From assembly GCA_002067755.1 (NCBI GenBank), contig MVQH01000081.1:1-37751 (forward strand): a stretch of DNA of 37,751 nt, written 5' to 3'. Below the pieces are notes generated by a model that was given only the letters and a program-made list of their open reading frames with translations, did not search any database and was not told the origin of the DNA. This DNA is from Methanosaeta sp. PtaB.Bin018. Its GTDB lineage: Archaea; Halobacteriota; Methanosarcinia; Methanotrichales; Methanotrichaceae. Below are positions 7,944 through 15,505 of the stretch, in pieces; positions within the stretch are counted from its first letter, which is position 1, and every line of letters begins with the position of its first letter. The position numbers and the translations under genes are program-made.

Positions 7944-8466
7944 GGAACGAGTTGGCGTGCTAGTGGGCCCCGGAGGGTCCATGAAGCGCCTCATCGAGGA
8001 GAAGACAAAGACCACCCTTGAGATAGACAGCGAGACTGGAACAGTCCGAGTGACATTTGCAGAGGACCCGCTGCAAGCATTGAGGGTCATGGATTTGGTA
8101 AAGGCCATAGGAAGGGGCTTCTCGCCTGAAAGGGCGCTCTCGATTCTTGATGATGATATGCTCATGCTCGATGTGCTCGACCTCTCCAAGATGGTGGGGA
8201 CCAAGAGCGATATGGCACGCATCAAGGGTCGCATCATCGGCAGAGATGGAAGGTCGCGTGAGATCATGGAGCAGCTCTCCGGCTCCAAAGTATCTGTATA
8301 TGGCAAGACAGTGGCCCTTTTGGGCTACCCAGAGCAGATCAGAGTTGCTCGCACTGCCATCGAGATGCTGCTGGATGGAGCACCACATGGTAACGTCTAC
8401 AGCTTCCTGGAGAAGAAACATCAGGAGCTGGCAAAGGAGGAGCTCAAGGATCAAGGTGTTTTGTAA
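7924..8466 (+). CDS. KH-domain RNA-binding protein (Dim2/Pno1-like)
   Basis: Archaeal relative of eukaryotic Pno1/Dim2, which binds the 3' end of small-subunit rRNA during assembly. Two KH modules are visible: the first with IPEERVGVLVGPGGSMKRL (GxxG loop GPGG), the second with IKGRIIGRDGRSREIME (GRDG). ATG 7924 gives the usual family start MDIKIP and has GAGG about nine bases upstream. An in-frame ATG at 7885 would add 13 charged residues and is the alternative. It overlaps the RIO1 gene by 20 bases, so expression is coupled. RIO1 and Dim2 proteins cooperate in eukaryotic 40S maturation; the same partnership here is inference. Confidence 0.9.
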   Translation: MDIKIPEERVGVLVGPGGSMKRLIEEKTKTTLEIDSETGTVRVTFAEDPLQALRVMDLVKAIGRGFSPERALSILDDDMLMLDVLDLSKMVGTKSDMARIKGRIIGRDGRSREIMEQLSGSKVSVYGKTVALLGYPEQIRVARTAIEMLLDGAPHGNVYSFLEKKHQELAKEELKDQGVL

Positions 8467-8515
8467 AACTCCTAAATGCCGCTCGATCCCATTGGGAGAG
8501 CAGAGCTCACATGAG

Positions 8516-8523
8516 CTTATATA
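8516..8523 (+). promoter_or_regulatory. TATA box for the site-2 protease gene
   Basis: CTTATATA lies about 37 bases before the TTG start at 8557, and CGAGG at 8546-8550 is a ribosome site 6 bases before that start. Together they mark a separate transcription unit after the ribosome-assembly genes. Confidence 0.55.
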
Positions 8524-8556
8524 CATGATATCTCAGATAAACAGTCGAGGATAAAA

Positions 8557-10203
8557 TTGGATTTGCAGCTGCAGCTCGATTTTGTTGATTGGGTGCTGAT
8601 AGCGGCGGCGCTGTTGGGTCTTTATTCCATACTACTGCTGCCCCTTAGGGACAGCGAGAGATGGAGGCAGCGAGGGGTTACAGTCTGGGGCCCTGTTCCC
8701 CTGGCGGTATTCTTGCGCACCACCAGGGGGCTGAAGCTGCTAGACAGACTGAGCCGTCCAAGGAGGTTTTGGAGAATTGTAGCATCTGCGGGCGTCCCTT
8801 TGGTCGTTCTGAGCATGGCCTATTTTCTGATACTCGTCCTGCTCATGGCCTACCTCATGATTCAAGAGCCTCCCCAGCCCAGCAACTACAATGCACCAAG
8901 GAACATACTGCTCATACCAGGCTTGAACGAGTACATACCCTTCGTCTGGGGCTGGATAGCCCTCTTCGTAACCATGGTCGTACATGAGTTCGCCCACGGC
9001 ATCCTGAGCCGTGTGGAGGGGGTGCGTGTCAAGTCCATGGGGATTGTCACAATACTCGTCGCTCCAATTGCTGCCTTCGTGGAGCCGGACGAAGAGGAGC
9101 TCTTTGGCACCAAGGAGAAACCGCCTGCAGTATCCAAAGGAGCCAGGATCAGGATATTGTCTGCTGGAGTCATATCCAACTTCATAGTAGCTGCAGTGGC
9201 CATGGCCCTCTTCTTCGGCCCGGTCATCGGCTCAATCACACCAGTGGACCGGTTGATTGTGGTTGATGTCCAGGATGGCTCAGCAGCTCAGATGGCTGGC
9301 ATCGAGGAAGGCATGGCGCTGGTGGCTGCGAATGGAAGGGAGGTTGGAAGCCTCGCGGAGTTCTACGGCAATATTGCCAGCGGGACGATGCAGATTAATG
9401 TGATCTACAACGATTTAGAAGAAAGCCTGAAAATTTTCGGCGAGCCAGAGCGCGGCATCATGGTGGCCTCGATATTCGAGGGCTCTCCTGCATTCGCTGC
9501 AGGGCTTCCTGCCCGAAGCGTCGTCACAAAAATAGACGGAGTTGAGATCGGCAATCTCGAAGGCTTCAGGAACAAAATGAATACAACTCATCCTGGCCAA
9601 ACCATAACCATAACCACGGGAGACGGCAAGACCTACCTGGTTAAACTCACACAAAATAGCAGAGTCGATAGCGTCAGCAGTAACTCAAATGCTGGGTTCA
9701 TCGGAATCGGCATCTCCGGAAATGCAGTCTACTTGGGAGGCGCAGTATTCCAGGAAGCCCCCTCAAAGCAGTTCTTGCAAGTTCTCAAAGCGATTCCCTA
9801 CAGCGGCCTGCAGGGCTTCACCTACATGCTCAGCCTGCCCTTCACAGGCATTCCAGGCTTCACTCAAAAAGGTTTTCCGGGCTTCAGCGGCTGGCTGACC
9901 ACGATCTTTGAGCCCAGTGGTTGGGCTGAGCCATTGGGTGGCAAGTTCTTCTGGATAGCAAATCTGCTTCTCTGGGTGGGTTGGATCAACCTCTATGCTG
10001 GCCTCTTCAACTGTCTTCCTGCGGTACCCCTCGACGGTGGCCACATCTTCAGGGACCTGGTACAGGCGAGCTTTGAGCTGATCGTCAAGCCAAGTGATGC
10101 TGAGAAGCTCACGAGGACCATCGTGGCGCTCCTGGCCTGGATGGTGCTGACCTCCCTGCTCATCACCTTGGTGGCTCCTTTCACCCACTGGCTCTCGCTT
10201 TAA
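8557..10203 (+). CDS. Membrane-embedded site-2 protease (M50) with two PDZ-like domains
   Basis: Intramembrane zinc metalloprotease, likely cutting membrane-anchored regulators or signal peptides. The 548-residue protein starts with two to three hydrophobic segments, then has the zinc motif HEFAHG (H143, E144, H147) within a membrane helix. Two PDZ-like stretches follow, around 232-290 (DGSAAQMAGIEEGMALV) and 300-365 (EGSPAFAAGLPARSVVTKIDG). The second metal/active-site motif NCLPAVPLDGGH (485-496) and terminal helices come last. The TTG start is chosen for the GAGG site six bases upstream and the absence of a better start. Its natural substrate cannot be told from this window. Confidence 0.93.
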   Translation: MDLQLQLDFVDWVLIAAALLGLYSILLLPLRDSERWRQRGVTVWGPVPLAVFLRTTRGLKLLDRLSRPRRFWRIVASAGVPLVVLSMAYFLILVLLMAYLMIQEPPQPSNYNAPRNILLIPGLNEYIPFVWGWIALFVTMVVHEFAHGILSRVEGVRVKSMGIVTILVAPIAAFVEPDEEELFGTKEKPPAVSKGARIRILSAGVISNFIVAAVAMALFFGPVIGSITPVDRLIVVDVQDGSAAQMAGIEEGMALVAANGREVGSLAEFYGNIASGTMQINVIYNDLEESLKIFGEPERGIMVASIFEGSPAFAAGLPARSVVTKIDGVEIGNLEGFRNKMNTTHPGQTITITTGDGKTYLVKLTQNSRVDSVSSNSNAGFIGIGISGNAVYLGGAVFQEAPSKQFLQVLKAIPYSGLQGFTYMLSLPFTGIPGFTQKGFPGFSGWLTTIFEPSGWAEPLGGKFFWIANLLLWVGWINLYAGLFNCLPAVPLDGGHIFRDLVQASFELIVKPSDAEKLTRTIVALLAWMVLTSLLITLVAPFTHWLSL

Positions 10204-10225
10204 TCTTTCACCTCCCTCGCGTTAG

Positions 10226-10233
10226 TTTTAAAC
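10226..10233 (+). promoter_or_regulatory. TATA box for the exported-protein gene at 10273
   Basis: TTTTAAAC sits about 43 bases before ATG 10273, in the 69-base gap after the protease gene. AAGGTAGGT just before the ATG could act as a ribosome site. Confidence 0.45.
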
Positions 10234-10272
10234 TCCTTAAGGAACGACGGCATATTCCCGAAGGTAGGTCCT

Positions 10273-11358
10273 ATGAGCATTTCCGCAATCGGGCTTTTGA
10301 TAGCCCTTGTGGCCCTGGTGGGCGCAGCCCAGTCTCAAGAGATTGCAGACCTTTATTCCAACATCGACTCTGCAGATATAACGATCGATGGCGATGCGGC
10401 CAGTCATGTTCTCCGAATGGAGCTGATATCGGACGGCAAGGTGCTTCAGACTAAGAATATGATGCTCGATGGCCCGGGCACCTGGATTGTCATGTGGTCG
10501 CCACTCGAAGCTAAAAAAGGCAACTACAATGCATGTGCCACTTTGCTGGATGGTGGAACTGAAGTCTGCAAAAAGTGCTACAGCTTCTTCTATGGCGGAG
10601 TTGAACCAATAAGGTTCGATGTGCGAGATTTCCGTGCAGACTCTCGCGGCATGCATCTTTCAATCAGCAGCAGCGACCCAACGATGGTGGATATCTATTA
10701 CATGCTCTTCACTGGAAATAAGTCGGTCTACATAACCAGAGAGCAAGGTGTGCCGATCGCAGGAGGTTTCTCCACACCAGTTCAGAAGGATTATGCCTGG
10801 AGGCAGATACTTGAAAATAACAAACATTATACGGGAAGGGTGAAGATTGTGGAGCTTAACCACAACCAGGTCAGGACCTTCATGAACTCATTCTTGGCCA
10901 ATGACGACGCCGCAATCACAGAGACCTACCAGGATGAAACGGGCGCCAGTGCCACTGTTGTGGGAAACTCTCGCGTTCCTTTTGAGGGAAAGCTTAGGTT
11001 CATATTATCCCAAAACGGCACAGTGCTGAGCACAACTGAGGAGAAGACCCCTGTTCTCCTTACAGGTGACGATGAGACTGTGGAGATCTCTTGGAATAAG
11101 ACCTTGGAGCCTGGCATCTACCAATTGCAAACGATCCTGCTGGGCCAGGGTGGTGATATCAAGGATATGGAGGAGAATATAATCGAGGCAAAGTCCATCG
11201 TCCGCGCAAGCAATATCACAGACACGCAAAAGACCTCGCCCCATCCGGCAGGCGCAGCTGCAGCGGCCTTGATTGCGATCGCCCTCATCAGGAGGAGAAG
11301 ACTTAGAGACAGTGCTATATCAGGAGATGGTATTAATGCAAAAAATCGCTATCAATAA
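10273..11358 (+). CDS. Exported, C-terminally anchored protein of unknown function
   Basis: I do not recognise the family. The 361-residue product begins with a clear signal peptide (MSISAIGLLIALVALVGAAQS). A beta-rich extracellular part follows, with several N-x-S/T sites (for example NKSV, NGTV, NKTL, NITD). It ends with a small-residue hydrophobic helix, PAGAAAAALIAIALI, and a basic RRRR tail, a layout typical of C-terminal membrane anchors of archaeal surface proteins. The middle holds a cysteine pair in NACATLLDGGTEVCKKC. The segment EGKLRFILSQNGTVLST looks like an Ig-like strand region. It overlaps the next small secreted gene by 23 bases. A cell-surface role is likely; anything more would be guesswork. 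Confidence 0.72.
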   Translation: MSISAIGLLIALVALVGAAQSQEIADLYSNIDSADITIDGDAASHVLRMELISDGKVLQTKNMMLDGPGTWIVMWSPLEAKKGNYNACATLLDGGTEVCKKCYSFFYGGVEPIRFDVRDFRADSRGMHLSISSSDPTMVDIYYMLFTGNKSVYITREQGVPIAGGFSTPVQKDYAWRQILENNKHYTGRVKIVELNHNQVRTFMNSFLANDDAAITETYQDETGASATVVGNSRVPFEGKLRFILSQNGTVLSTTEEKTPVLLTGDDETVEISWNKTLEPGIYQLQTILLGQGGDIKDMEENIIEAKSIVRASNITDTQKTSPHPAGAAAAALIAIALIRRRRLRDSAISGDGINAKNRYQ

Positions 11359-11731
11359 TATCTGCATTCTGGCACTGCTGGCACTTGTGATTCCAGTTGC
11401 CATAGCAGACGAAAATCAAAATGATACGCAAAAAGTATTGCGTGCAGGCTTCATGAACACCAAGCCCGTGAACGACCTGGATGTATACGGATCCAGGGCT
11501 TTGCAGAACATTGGCAATAACTCCAACACGACATCTGTTTTCAATGCAAGCCAGCGTTTGGGAATGGTAGGCAAAATCACCTATAATACAAGCATTTACA
11601 AACCACTCTACAGCATATCTGAATATTCCAGAACCAAACCTACATATCAAGTGCCAAGCACTCTATCCTCCAGGCCAGTTTACGACATAGAAAACTACTC
11701 TATTATAAAATCCCAAGCCAGCATACCTTAG
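11336..11731 (+). CDS. Small secreted protein of unknown function
   Basis: Product of 131 residues with a signal peptide (MQKIAINNICILALLALVIPVAIA). A short, Asn/Ser/Tyr-rich mature part without recognised domains carries several N-x-S/T sites (NDT, NNS, NTT, NAS, NTS, NYS). ATG 11336 is chosen because AGGAG at 11322-11326 lies nine bases upstream and the signal peptide starts exactly there; earlier in-frame starts would bury it. The start lies inside the 3' end of the preceding anchored-protein gene, so the pair is probably co-expressed. Repeated motifs such as KPLYSISEYS, RPVYDIENYS and KPVNDLDVYG suggest a short degenerate repeat ending in Y-(S/G). A hairpin terminator follows at once. Confidence 0.68.
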   Translation: MQKIAINNICILALLALVIPVAIADENQNDTQKVLRAGFMNTKPVNDLDVYGSRALQNIGNNSNTTSVFNASQRLGMVGKITYNTSIYKPLYSISEYSRTKPTYQVPSTLSSRPVYDIENYSIIKSQASIP

Positions 11732-11734
11732 GGC

Positions 11735-11762
11735 CCTCTGAGGATCTCCTCAGAGGTACTTT
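11735..11762 (+). terminator. Strong hairpin between convergent genes
   Basis: CCTCTGAGGA at 11735-11744 pairs with TCCTCAGAGG at 11747-11756, a ten-base perfect inverted repeat with at most a few unpaired bases at the tip. TACTTTTGAATTTTT follows on the plus strand. It starts four bases after the stop of the small secreted gene and overlaps the last codons of the opposing thioredoxin gene, whose own strand has no T-run after it. Confidence 0.7.
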
Positions 11763-12163
11763 TGAATTTTTGCTGCCAACGTGCCTTTGGGATAGGCGCC
11801 CACCAGTTTGTCCACCAGCTTTCCGTTCTTGAAGACCAGCAGAGTTGGAATCGCGGAGATCCTATGTTCGTTTGCGGTCTGCATATTCTGGTCGACGTTC
11901 AGCTTGCCAAAGACCACCTTCCCCTTCAGTTCTCTTGCGAGCTCTTCGATGATAGGTCCAAGCATCCGGCACGGCCCGCACCACTCTGCCCAGCAGTCCA
12001 AAATAAAGACGGGATACTGCCTTGCCGCTGAATCCAGCGTCTCGTCAGTGACGATGACTGGCTTGTCAGGAAGTTGCACCGATGGTGCCGGCGGCCTGTT
12101 CATCTCTTTCATCATCCTCTCCATTTTCTTCTTCCGAATTTCATCCAGATCGTCCAAGTTCAA
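11750..12163 (-). CDS. trxA: Thioredoxin with N-terminal extension
   Basis: Cytoplasmic dithiol-disulfide oxidoreductase. The thioredoxin domain covers about residues 37-137 with the active site WAEWCGPCRM, the cis-proline stretch ISAIPTLLVF, and GKLVDKLVGAYPK near the end. The 137-residue length exceeds the usual 105-110 because of an N-terminal charged helix (LDEIRKKKMERMMKEM) and a Pro-rich linker. This kind of extension occurs in some methanogen thioredoxins, and its role is unknown. The start overlaps the stop of the DUF1638 gene by four bases, so this is the last gene of a four-gene minus-strand operon. Its redox partner here is not evident. Confidence 0.94.
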   Translation of the reverse strand: MNLDDLDEIRKKKMERMMKEMNRPPAPSVQLPDKPVIVTDETLDSAARQYPVFILDCWAEWCGPCRMLGPIIEELARELKGKVVFGKLNVDQNMQTANEHRISAIPTLLVFKNGKLVDKLVGAYPKGTLAAKIQKYL

Positions 12164-12738
12164 CCCTCCAAGCTCTCCTGAGCCTTGATTATAAGTGATT
12201 TGAAGTGGCTCAGGTCTACTGGCATCACCTCAAATGGCAGATTGGTAAAATCGAAGAACTCCAGCAGCTCTTCTTCACGCTGATGAGCATCTGACAGCGT
12301 ATCAATATATACGGCGCCCCGGAAGGAGCCCATCTGCAACCTGGCCTCTGCCTGATCCCAGTTAAGGCGGGCGAAGATATCCTTCCAGGCATCCAGCCAG
12401 CCCGGAGAGAGGTAAAAGAAGAGACCCTCTCTGGCCTTCTCTTCCATTGCCTTGCGAGTGATGAAAGCATCCACGCAGCTCTGACAATCTATAAGGGCTG
12501 CATGATAAGGTTTTAAGATATCTTCCATCTTGGGATGGCACTGGCCATATATCACGATTATTCCCTCGCATCCCTTTTTTTGACAGTTCTCCAGCTCGCC
12601 TGTCAATGCCTCTCTCATATCATCGAAGTCCACGTGCAGACCTGAAGCAAGGTAATGCGCCTCAAAAGGAAACCCCAGCTCAGATTGCAGTCCTTCGATC
12701 TCCTTTTGAAAGACGCCACATGCAATGATAGCGTACAT
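12160..12738 (-). CDS. DUF1638-family protein
   Basis: Cytoplasmic protein of 192 residues resembling DUF1638. The family marks are IIACGVFQKEI at the start, ASGLHVDFDDMREAL, IIVIYGQCHPKME with a conserved Gly-Gln-Cys, ALIDCQSCVDAF, and FYLSPGWLDAW. The conserved cysteines and DC motif suggest metal or corrinoid/thiol chemistry. In methanogens such proteins often sit near methyltransferase or corrinoid-activation genes, but none is adjacent here. It lies six bases after the ACT-domain gene and overlaps the thioredoxin start, so its partner may be thioredoxin acting on its cysteines (inference). The exact biochemical activity is not known. Confidence 0.72.
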   Translation of the reverse strand: MYAIIACGVFQKEIEGLQSELGFPFEAHYLASGLHVDFDDMREALTGELENCQKKGCEGIIVIYGQCHPKMEDILKPYHAALIDCQSCVDAFITRKAMEEKAREGLFFYLSPGWLDAWKDIFARLNWDQAEARLQMGSFRGAVYIDTLSDAHQREEELLEFFDFTNLPFEVMPVDLSHFKSLIIKAQESLEG

Positions 12739-12744
12739 GTCTTC

Positions 12745-13266
12745 TCAATACACAGTGACTCTTCTTACGCCCTCTATCTCCATGAGCTGACGCACCAGGT
12801 CCCCTGGAATCTTACCCTCGGCAATGATAGTGAGCTTTGGGCTCTCCACGAAATAAGGATCATCTGAAACCGCCTGGCGGATGGAGAGGCCCATCTTGGC
12901 AACTGCGCTGGCCACATCACCAAGTATTCCCGTCTTGGCTGCATTTGTAGGAGTTATCTCAATTACCCCCAGGCCCAAAATAGGCGCGACATCGCCCAGA
13001 AATATTATGGAGCGAACATTCTTGAACACTTTCCAGAGCGTCTCGTCCTCGCGAATGGCCTGAGCTGTTGTGTCCACTACTCTGCGATCCACGTTCAGCT
13101 CCTTGGCAATCTGCGCATGAGGTATCTCTATCTCGCCCGAGACGACGCGACCCCTGTCGTTTACCTGAAAGCCCCTTTGCAGAATGAGGCGGATTACCTT
13201 CTCCTGGGCCGGATACCTCTTGAACTTGTTCAAAATCTCCTGCCACATGGTGCGTCCCGTCATCAT
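12745..13266 (-). CDS. HTH plus ACT-domain regulator of amino acid metabolism (COG2150-like)
   Basis: Predicted regulator with an N-terminal helix-turn-helix (IPHAQIAKELNVDRRVVDTTAQAI, about residues 48-71) and a C-terminal ACT-like ligand domain (GLGVIEITPTNAAKTGILGDVA, ISIRQAV-type sequence LSIRQAVSDDPYF, and SPKLTIIAEGKIPGDLV). ACT domains usually bind amino acids. The full open frame gives 173 residues from 13266; an internal ATG at 13248 yields MWQEILNKF, the common family start, and may be the true one. It lies 27 bases after the AAA ATPase gene and six bases before the DUF1638 gene. The controlled genes cannot be deduced from sequence. Confidence 0.82.
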   Translation of the reverse strand: MMTGRTMWQEILNKFKRYPAQEKVIRLILQRGFQVNDRGRVVSGEIEIPHAQIAKELNVDRRVVDTTAQAIREDETLWKVFKNVRSIIFLGDVAPILGLGVIEITPTNAAKTGILGDVASAVAKMGLSIRQAVSDDPYFVESPKLTIIAEGKIPGDLVRQLMEIEGVRRVTVY

Positions 13267-13293
13267 TTTACTTGAAAGTACAAAAGGCCTTCC

Positions 13294-14394
13294 TCAGGAG
13301 AACATCTCCTTTGGAGGCTGTCTGTACCCTTTTCTGGCCAGGCGAATGGTCTCCTCCAGATGCTTTTGCGTAATATCTCTCTCTTCCATTATGGCGTGAT
13401 GCAGCGAAGCTTTCAGCACCTTCTCTACCAGGTCTCTTCCGGAGAAGCCTTCAGTCATCCTTGCGATCCTTTGCAGATCTACGCTCTCAAGCTTCAGGGG
13501 CAAAGTTGCTGCATTCTTCTCCAACAGCTGCAACCTCTCATCAATGTTCGGCAGCTTGAACTCGATCTCCTCCTCAAACCTTGACCGCACCGAAGCATCG
13601 AGAACCTCAATTCGGTTTGTGGCAGCGATTGTGCAGACACCACTTCTACGCGAAATGCCGTCCATCTCAGTGAGCAGCGAGTTCACAATCTCTGAGACAT
13701 CGCCTCTTAGGTCCTGATACCTCCTGTCCAGGGCAATGGCATCAAGCTCATCGATGAACACAATGCAGGGGGCAATCTCTTCTGCCTTCTCGTAAAGGCT
13801 GTGGATCTGCCGGGCTCCCTCGCCCACAAATTCGCCAATCAAACTGGTGGCCTTCACAGGTAGCATGGGCACCTTTGCCTCTGTGCTGAGGGCCTTGGCT
13901 ACCATGGTCTTTCCCGTGCCTGAGACGCCAAAAAATAGGATATTGCGCGGAGCCCAGCGGCCGAACCTCTCCGGATCCTGCAGGAACCTCTCCACGATCC
14001 TCACCTTTCGCTTGGCGGTCTCCTGGCCTATGACGTCCTCGAAGTGCACGTCGAAATCCACAGTATTCTTTGGCTCTGCCTCTTTCTCAACCTTGATGGT
14101 GGTCCCAGAGCCCACGACTGAAACTCTAGGATATACCTTCACCACCTGGAATGCAAAGTCGGGATATAGTCTGCGGTCAAACAAATAGCATCCGGGCCTG
14201 ACAGCCTCTCCATACCACTGCTCTCGGGCATAAAGCTCGAAGAGCTTGGCGTCGGATACAACAGGATGCTCCTGAAAAAGGCTCTTCAGGGGATAGCCAG
14301 CCGGTCGAAGGAGCAAGAATCTAGCACCTGCCGCCTTTTTGCCTTCCAGCTTTTCACCTTGTGCCTTTATTCCGCCCTTCTGGATCGATCGCAC
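13294..14394 (-). CDS. AAA-family ATPase (COG1223-like)
   Basis: Archaeal AAA protein of 366 residues, related to the ATPase modules of proteasome-activating nucleotidase and FtsH but without a protease domain. After a roughly 110-residue N-terminal region come VHFEDVIGQETAK, Walker A GVSGTGKT (156-163), Walker B IVFIDELD (211-218), sensor 1 AATNR (258-262) and arginine-finger-like RSRFEEEIEF. A C-terminal helical lid has GFSGRDLVEKVLK. It may remodel or unfold proteins; the target is unknown. The GTG start at 14394 has only a weak ribosome site. First gene of the operon running through the ACT regulator, DUF1638 protein and thioredoxin. Confidence 0.88.
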   Translation of the reverse strand: MRSIQKGGIKAQGEKLEGKKAAGARFLLLRPAGYPLKSLFQEHPVVSDAKLFELYAREQWYGEAVRPGCYLFDRRLYPDFAFQVVKVYPRVSVVGSGTTIKVEKEAEPKNTVDFDVHFEDVIGQETAKRKVRIVERFLQDPERFGRWAPRNILFFGVSGTGKTMVAKALSTEAKVPMLPVKATSLIGEFVGEGARQIHSLYEKAEEIAPCIVFIDELDAIALDRRYQDLRGDVSEIVNSLLTEMDGISRRSGVCTIAATNRIEVLDASVRSRFEEEIEFKLPNIDERLQLLEKNAATLPLKLESVDLQRIARMTEGFSGRDLVEKVLKASLHHAIMEERDITQKHLEETIRLARKGYRQPPKEMFS

Positions 14395-14493
14395 AACCCA
14401 AGGTCATGAGGCCGAAGATAGTTAAACTTGCTGGCCAAGCGGCGCTAGGTCTTCTGGGCTAAGGTGCGCGAAGCATTCGATGGGCATCCGATA

Positions 14494-14505
14494 GTAATTA
14501 ATATT
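14494..14505 (+). promoter_or_regulatory. TATA-like element before the microprotein gene
   Basis: The AT-rich run TAATTAATATTA is the only such stretch in the gap between the divergent AAA gene and the microprotein. It lies about 50 bases before ATG 14554, which would give a leader of roughly 25 bases containing the AGGAGGT ribosome site. Confidence 0.4.
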
Positions 14506-14553
14506 ACCTCCTCCAAGCAGTAACCAAATACATGCAGTAGGAGGTTATTATTC

Positions 14554-14649
14554 ATGGCAGGTGGAAATGGGCTGGCAATTGGTATGATGGTTATCGGTTT
14601 TATAATCTTGTTCTTGGTGCCACTGGCTTTCTTGACAAGCCTGTTCTGA
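14554..14649 (+). CDS. 31-residue hydrophobic membrane microprotein
   Basis: Small gene with a near-perfect ribosome site, AGGAGGT at 14539-14545, eight bases before ATG. It encodes 31 residues: MAGGNGLAIG, then one continuous hydrophobic helix (MMVIGFIILFLVPLAFL), then TSLF and TGA. A TATA-like element lies upstream, and a 7-bp hairpin followed by a T-rich run begins at the stop codon, so the unit looks complete and independent. I do not recognise the family. A single-span regulator or accessory subunit of a membrane complex is a reasonable idea but is inference only. The strong ribosome site argues against chance. Confidence 0.66.
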   Translation: MAGGNGLAIGMMVIGFIILFLVPLAFLTSLF

Positions 14650-14690
14650 AGGCTTGATACATAGAGGGGATCTAAGCCTTTATTATTTTA
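14649..14690 (+). terminator. Hairpin terminator of the microprotein gene
   Basis: AAGGCTT at 14649-14655 pairs with AAGCCTT at 14674-14680, followed by TATTATTTTAATA. The left arm starts at the last base of the TGA stop codon. Confidence 0.55.
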
Positions 14691-14703
14691 ATATCTTTTG
14701 GCC

Positions 14704-14764
14704 CCCACAACCTCTTTTGCCTCCCACAACCTCTGCCCACACATAAGTCAATAAATCTTTATAG
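14704..14764 (+). promoter_or_regulatory. Promoter region with 12-bp direct repeats before the secreted-protein operon
   Basis: CTTTATAG at 14757-14764 is a good archaeal TATA box, about 75 bases before the TTG start at 14837. Upstream, the 12-mer CCCACAACCTCT occurs exactly at 14704-14715 and again at 14723-14734, a 19-base period, with CTCTGCCCAC after it. Spaced identical repeats just upstream of a TATA box suit a regulator site, but no regulator is known. Confidence 0.45.
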
Positions 14765-14836
14765 ATGGGCTCCAAACATAATTAAAGAAAATACGAAGTT
14801 GTTGCTCAGGGCGTAAGCTGACAACGGTGAAGCAGG

Positions 14837-15505
14837 TTGAGGCGAATTGTGACTGTTATGTTGTTGTCCTTGGTTTTATATCCTTCAGCTTGCCAGGCCA
14901 GCGAAGAGAACGATCTATGGCTGCTTTTATCAAGTTACGAGGATATCAGCATCACAGTGAATGATCTGGCTTTTTTTCTTGCGACGCATGGATACAATGC
15001 CAAGCCCGAAGGATCCTATGTAGTAGTAACCTTGAACGATGGCAAAGCTGTATATCTCACGCCCAATGGAGCTTCTCCAAGGCTTGCAGACCTGTGGATG
15101 ACCCCTCCCACCAGCCAGGCAGGACCAGTCCAGGTAATACCTAGCGATGCCATAAAGATCAATGCTACGTACAAAAAGACTGACGACTCCGAATTCATAA
15201 ATACCATCAGCAGGTATGTTATCTTTCCAGTGGCCCCTCTGGGAATGTGCTATGACGGTTCACAAAAACTGCAGAGCACTTACAAAAGTTTCGGCTACAG
15301 CGTGGTATATCTGTACGACCCCAGTGGATTTAACTCGCAAGGGCATATCTGGGTTGTGGTGGAGGACAAGGACAATCCAGGCACCTGGCAGGCTGTGGAT
15401 AGCTACTACGGGATTGTGAATGGCCCTGAGTACTATACTGCGCCCTACAGCTTCGCTGACTTCAAGTATCTCGACTCGATCAACCCCAAATGGAGGATGG
15501 CATGA
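14837..15505 (+). CDS. Secreted protein with transglutaminase-like Cys-His-Asp triad
   Basis: Product of 222 residues with a signal peptide (MRRIVTVMLLSLVLYPSACQA). The C-terminal half resembles a transglutaminase-like/papain-type fold. A Cys in PLGMCYDGSQKLQ (C138) starts a helix, a His in SQGHIWVVVED (H170) opens a strand, and an Asp in WQAVDSYYG (D188) opens the next. Order and spacing match the classical catalytic triad; the family call is inference. TTG 14837 is favoured by GGTGA six bases upstream and by basic residues in the signal peptide; GTG 14849 with GAGG upstream is an alternative. The stop overlaps the pentapeptide gene start, so the two are coupled. It may modify or cut surface proteins. 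Confidence 0.72.
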   Translation: MRRIVTVMLLSLVLYPSACQASEENDLWLLLSSYEDISITVNDLAFFLATHGYNAKPEGSYVVVTLNDGKAVYLTPNGASPRLADLWMTPPTSQAGPVQVIPSDAIKINATYKKTDDSEFINTISRYVIFPVAPLGMCYDGSQKLQSTYKSFGYSVVYLYDPSGFNSQGHIWVVVEDKDNPGTWQAVDSYYGIVNGPEYYTAPYSFADFKYLDSINPKWRMA

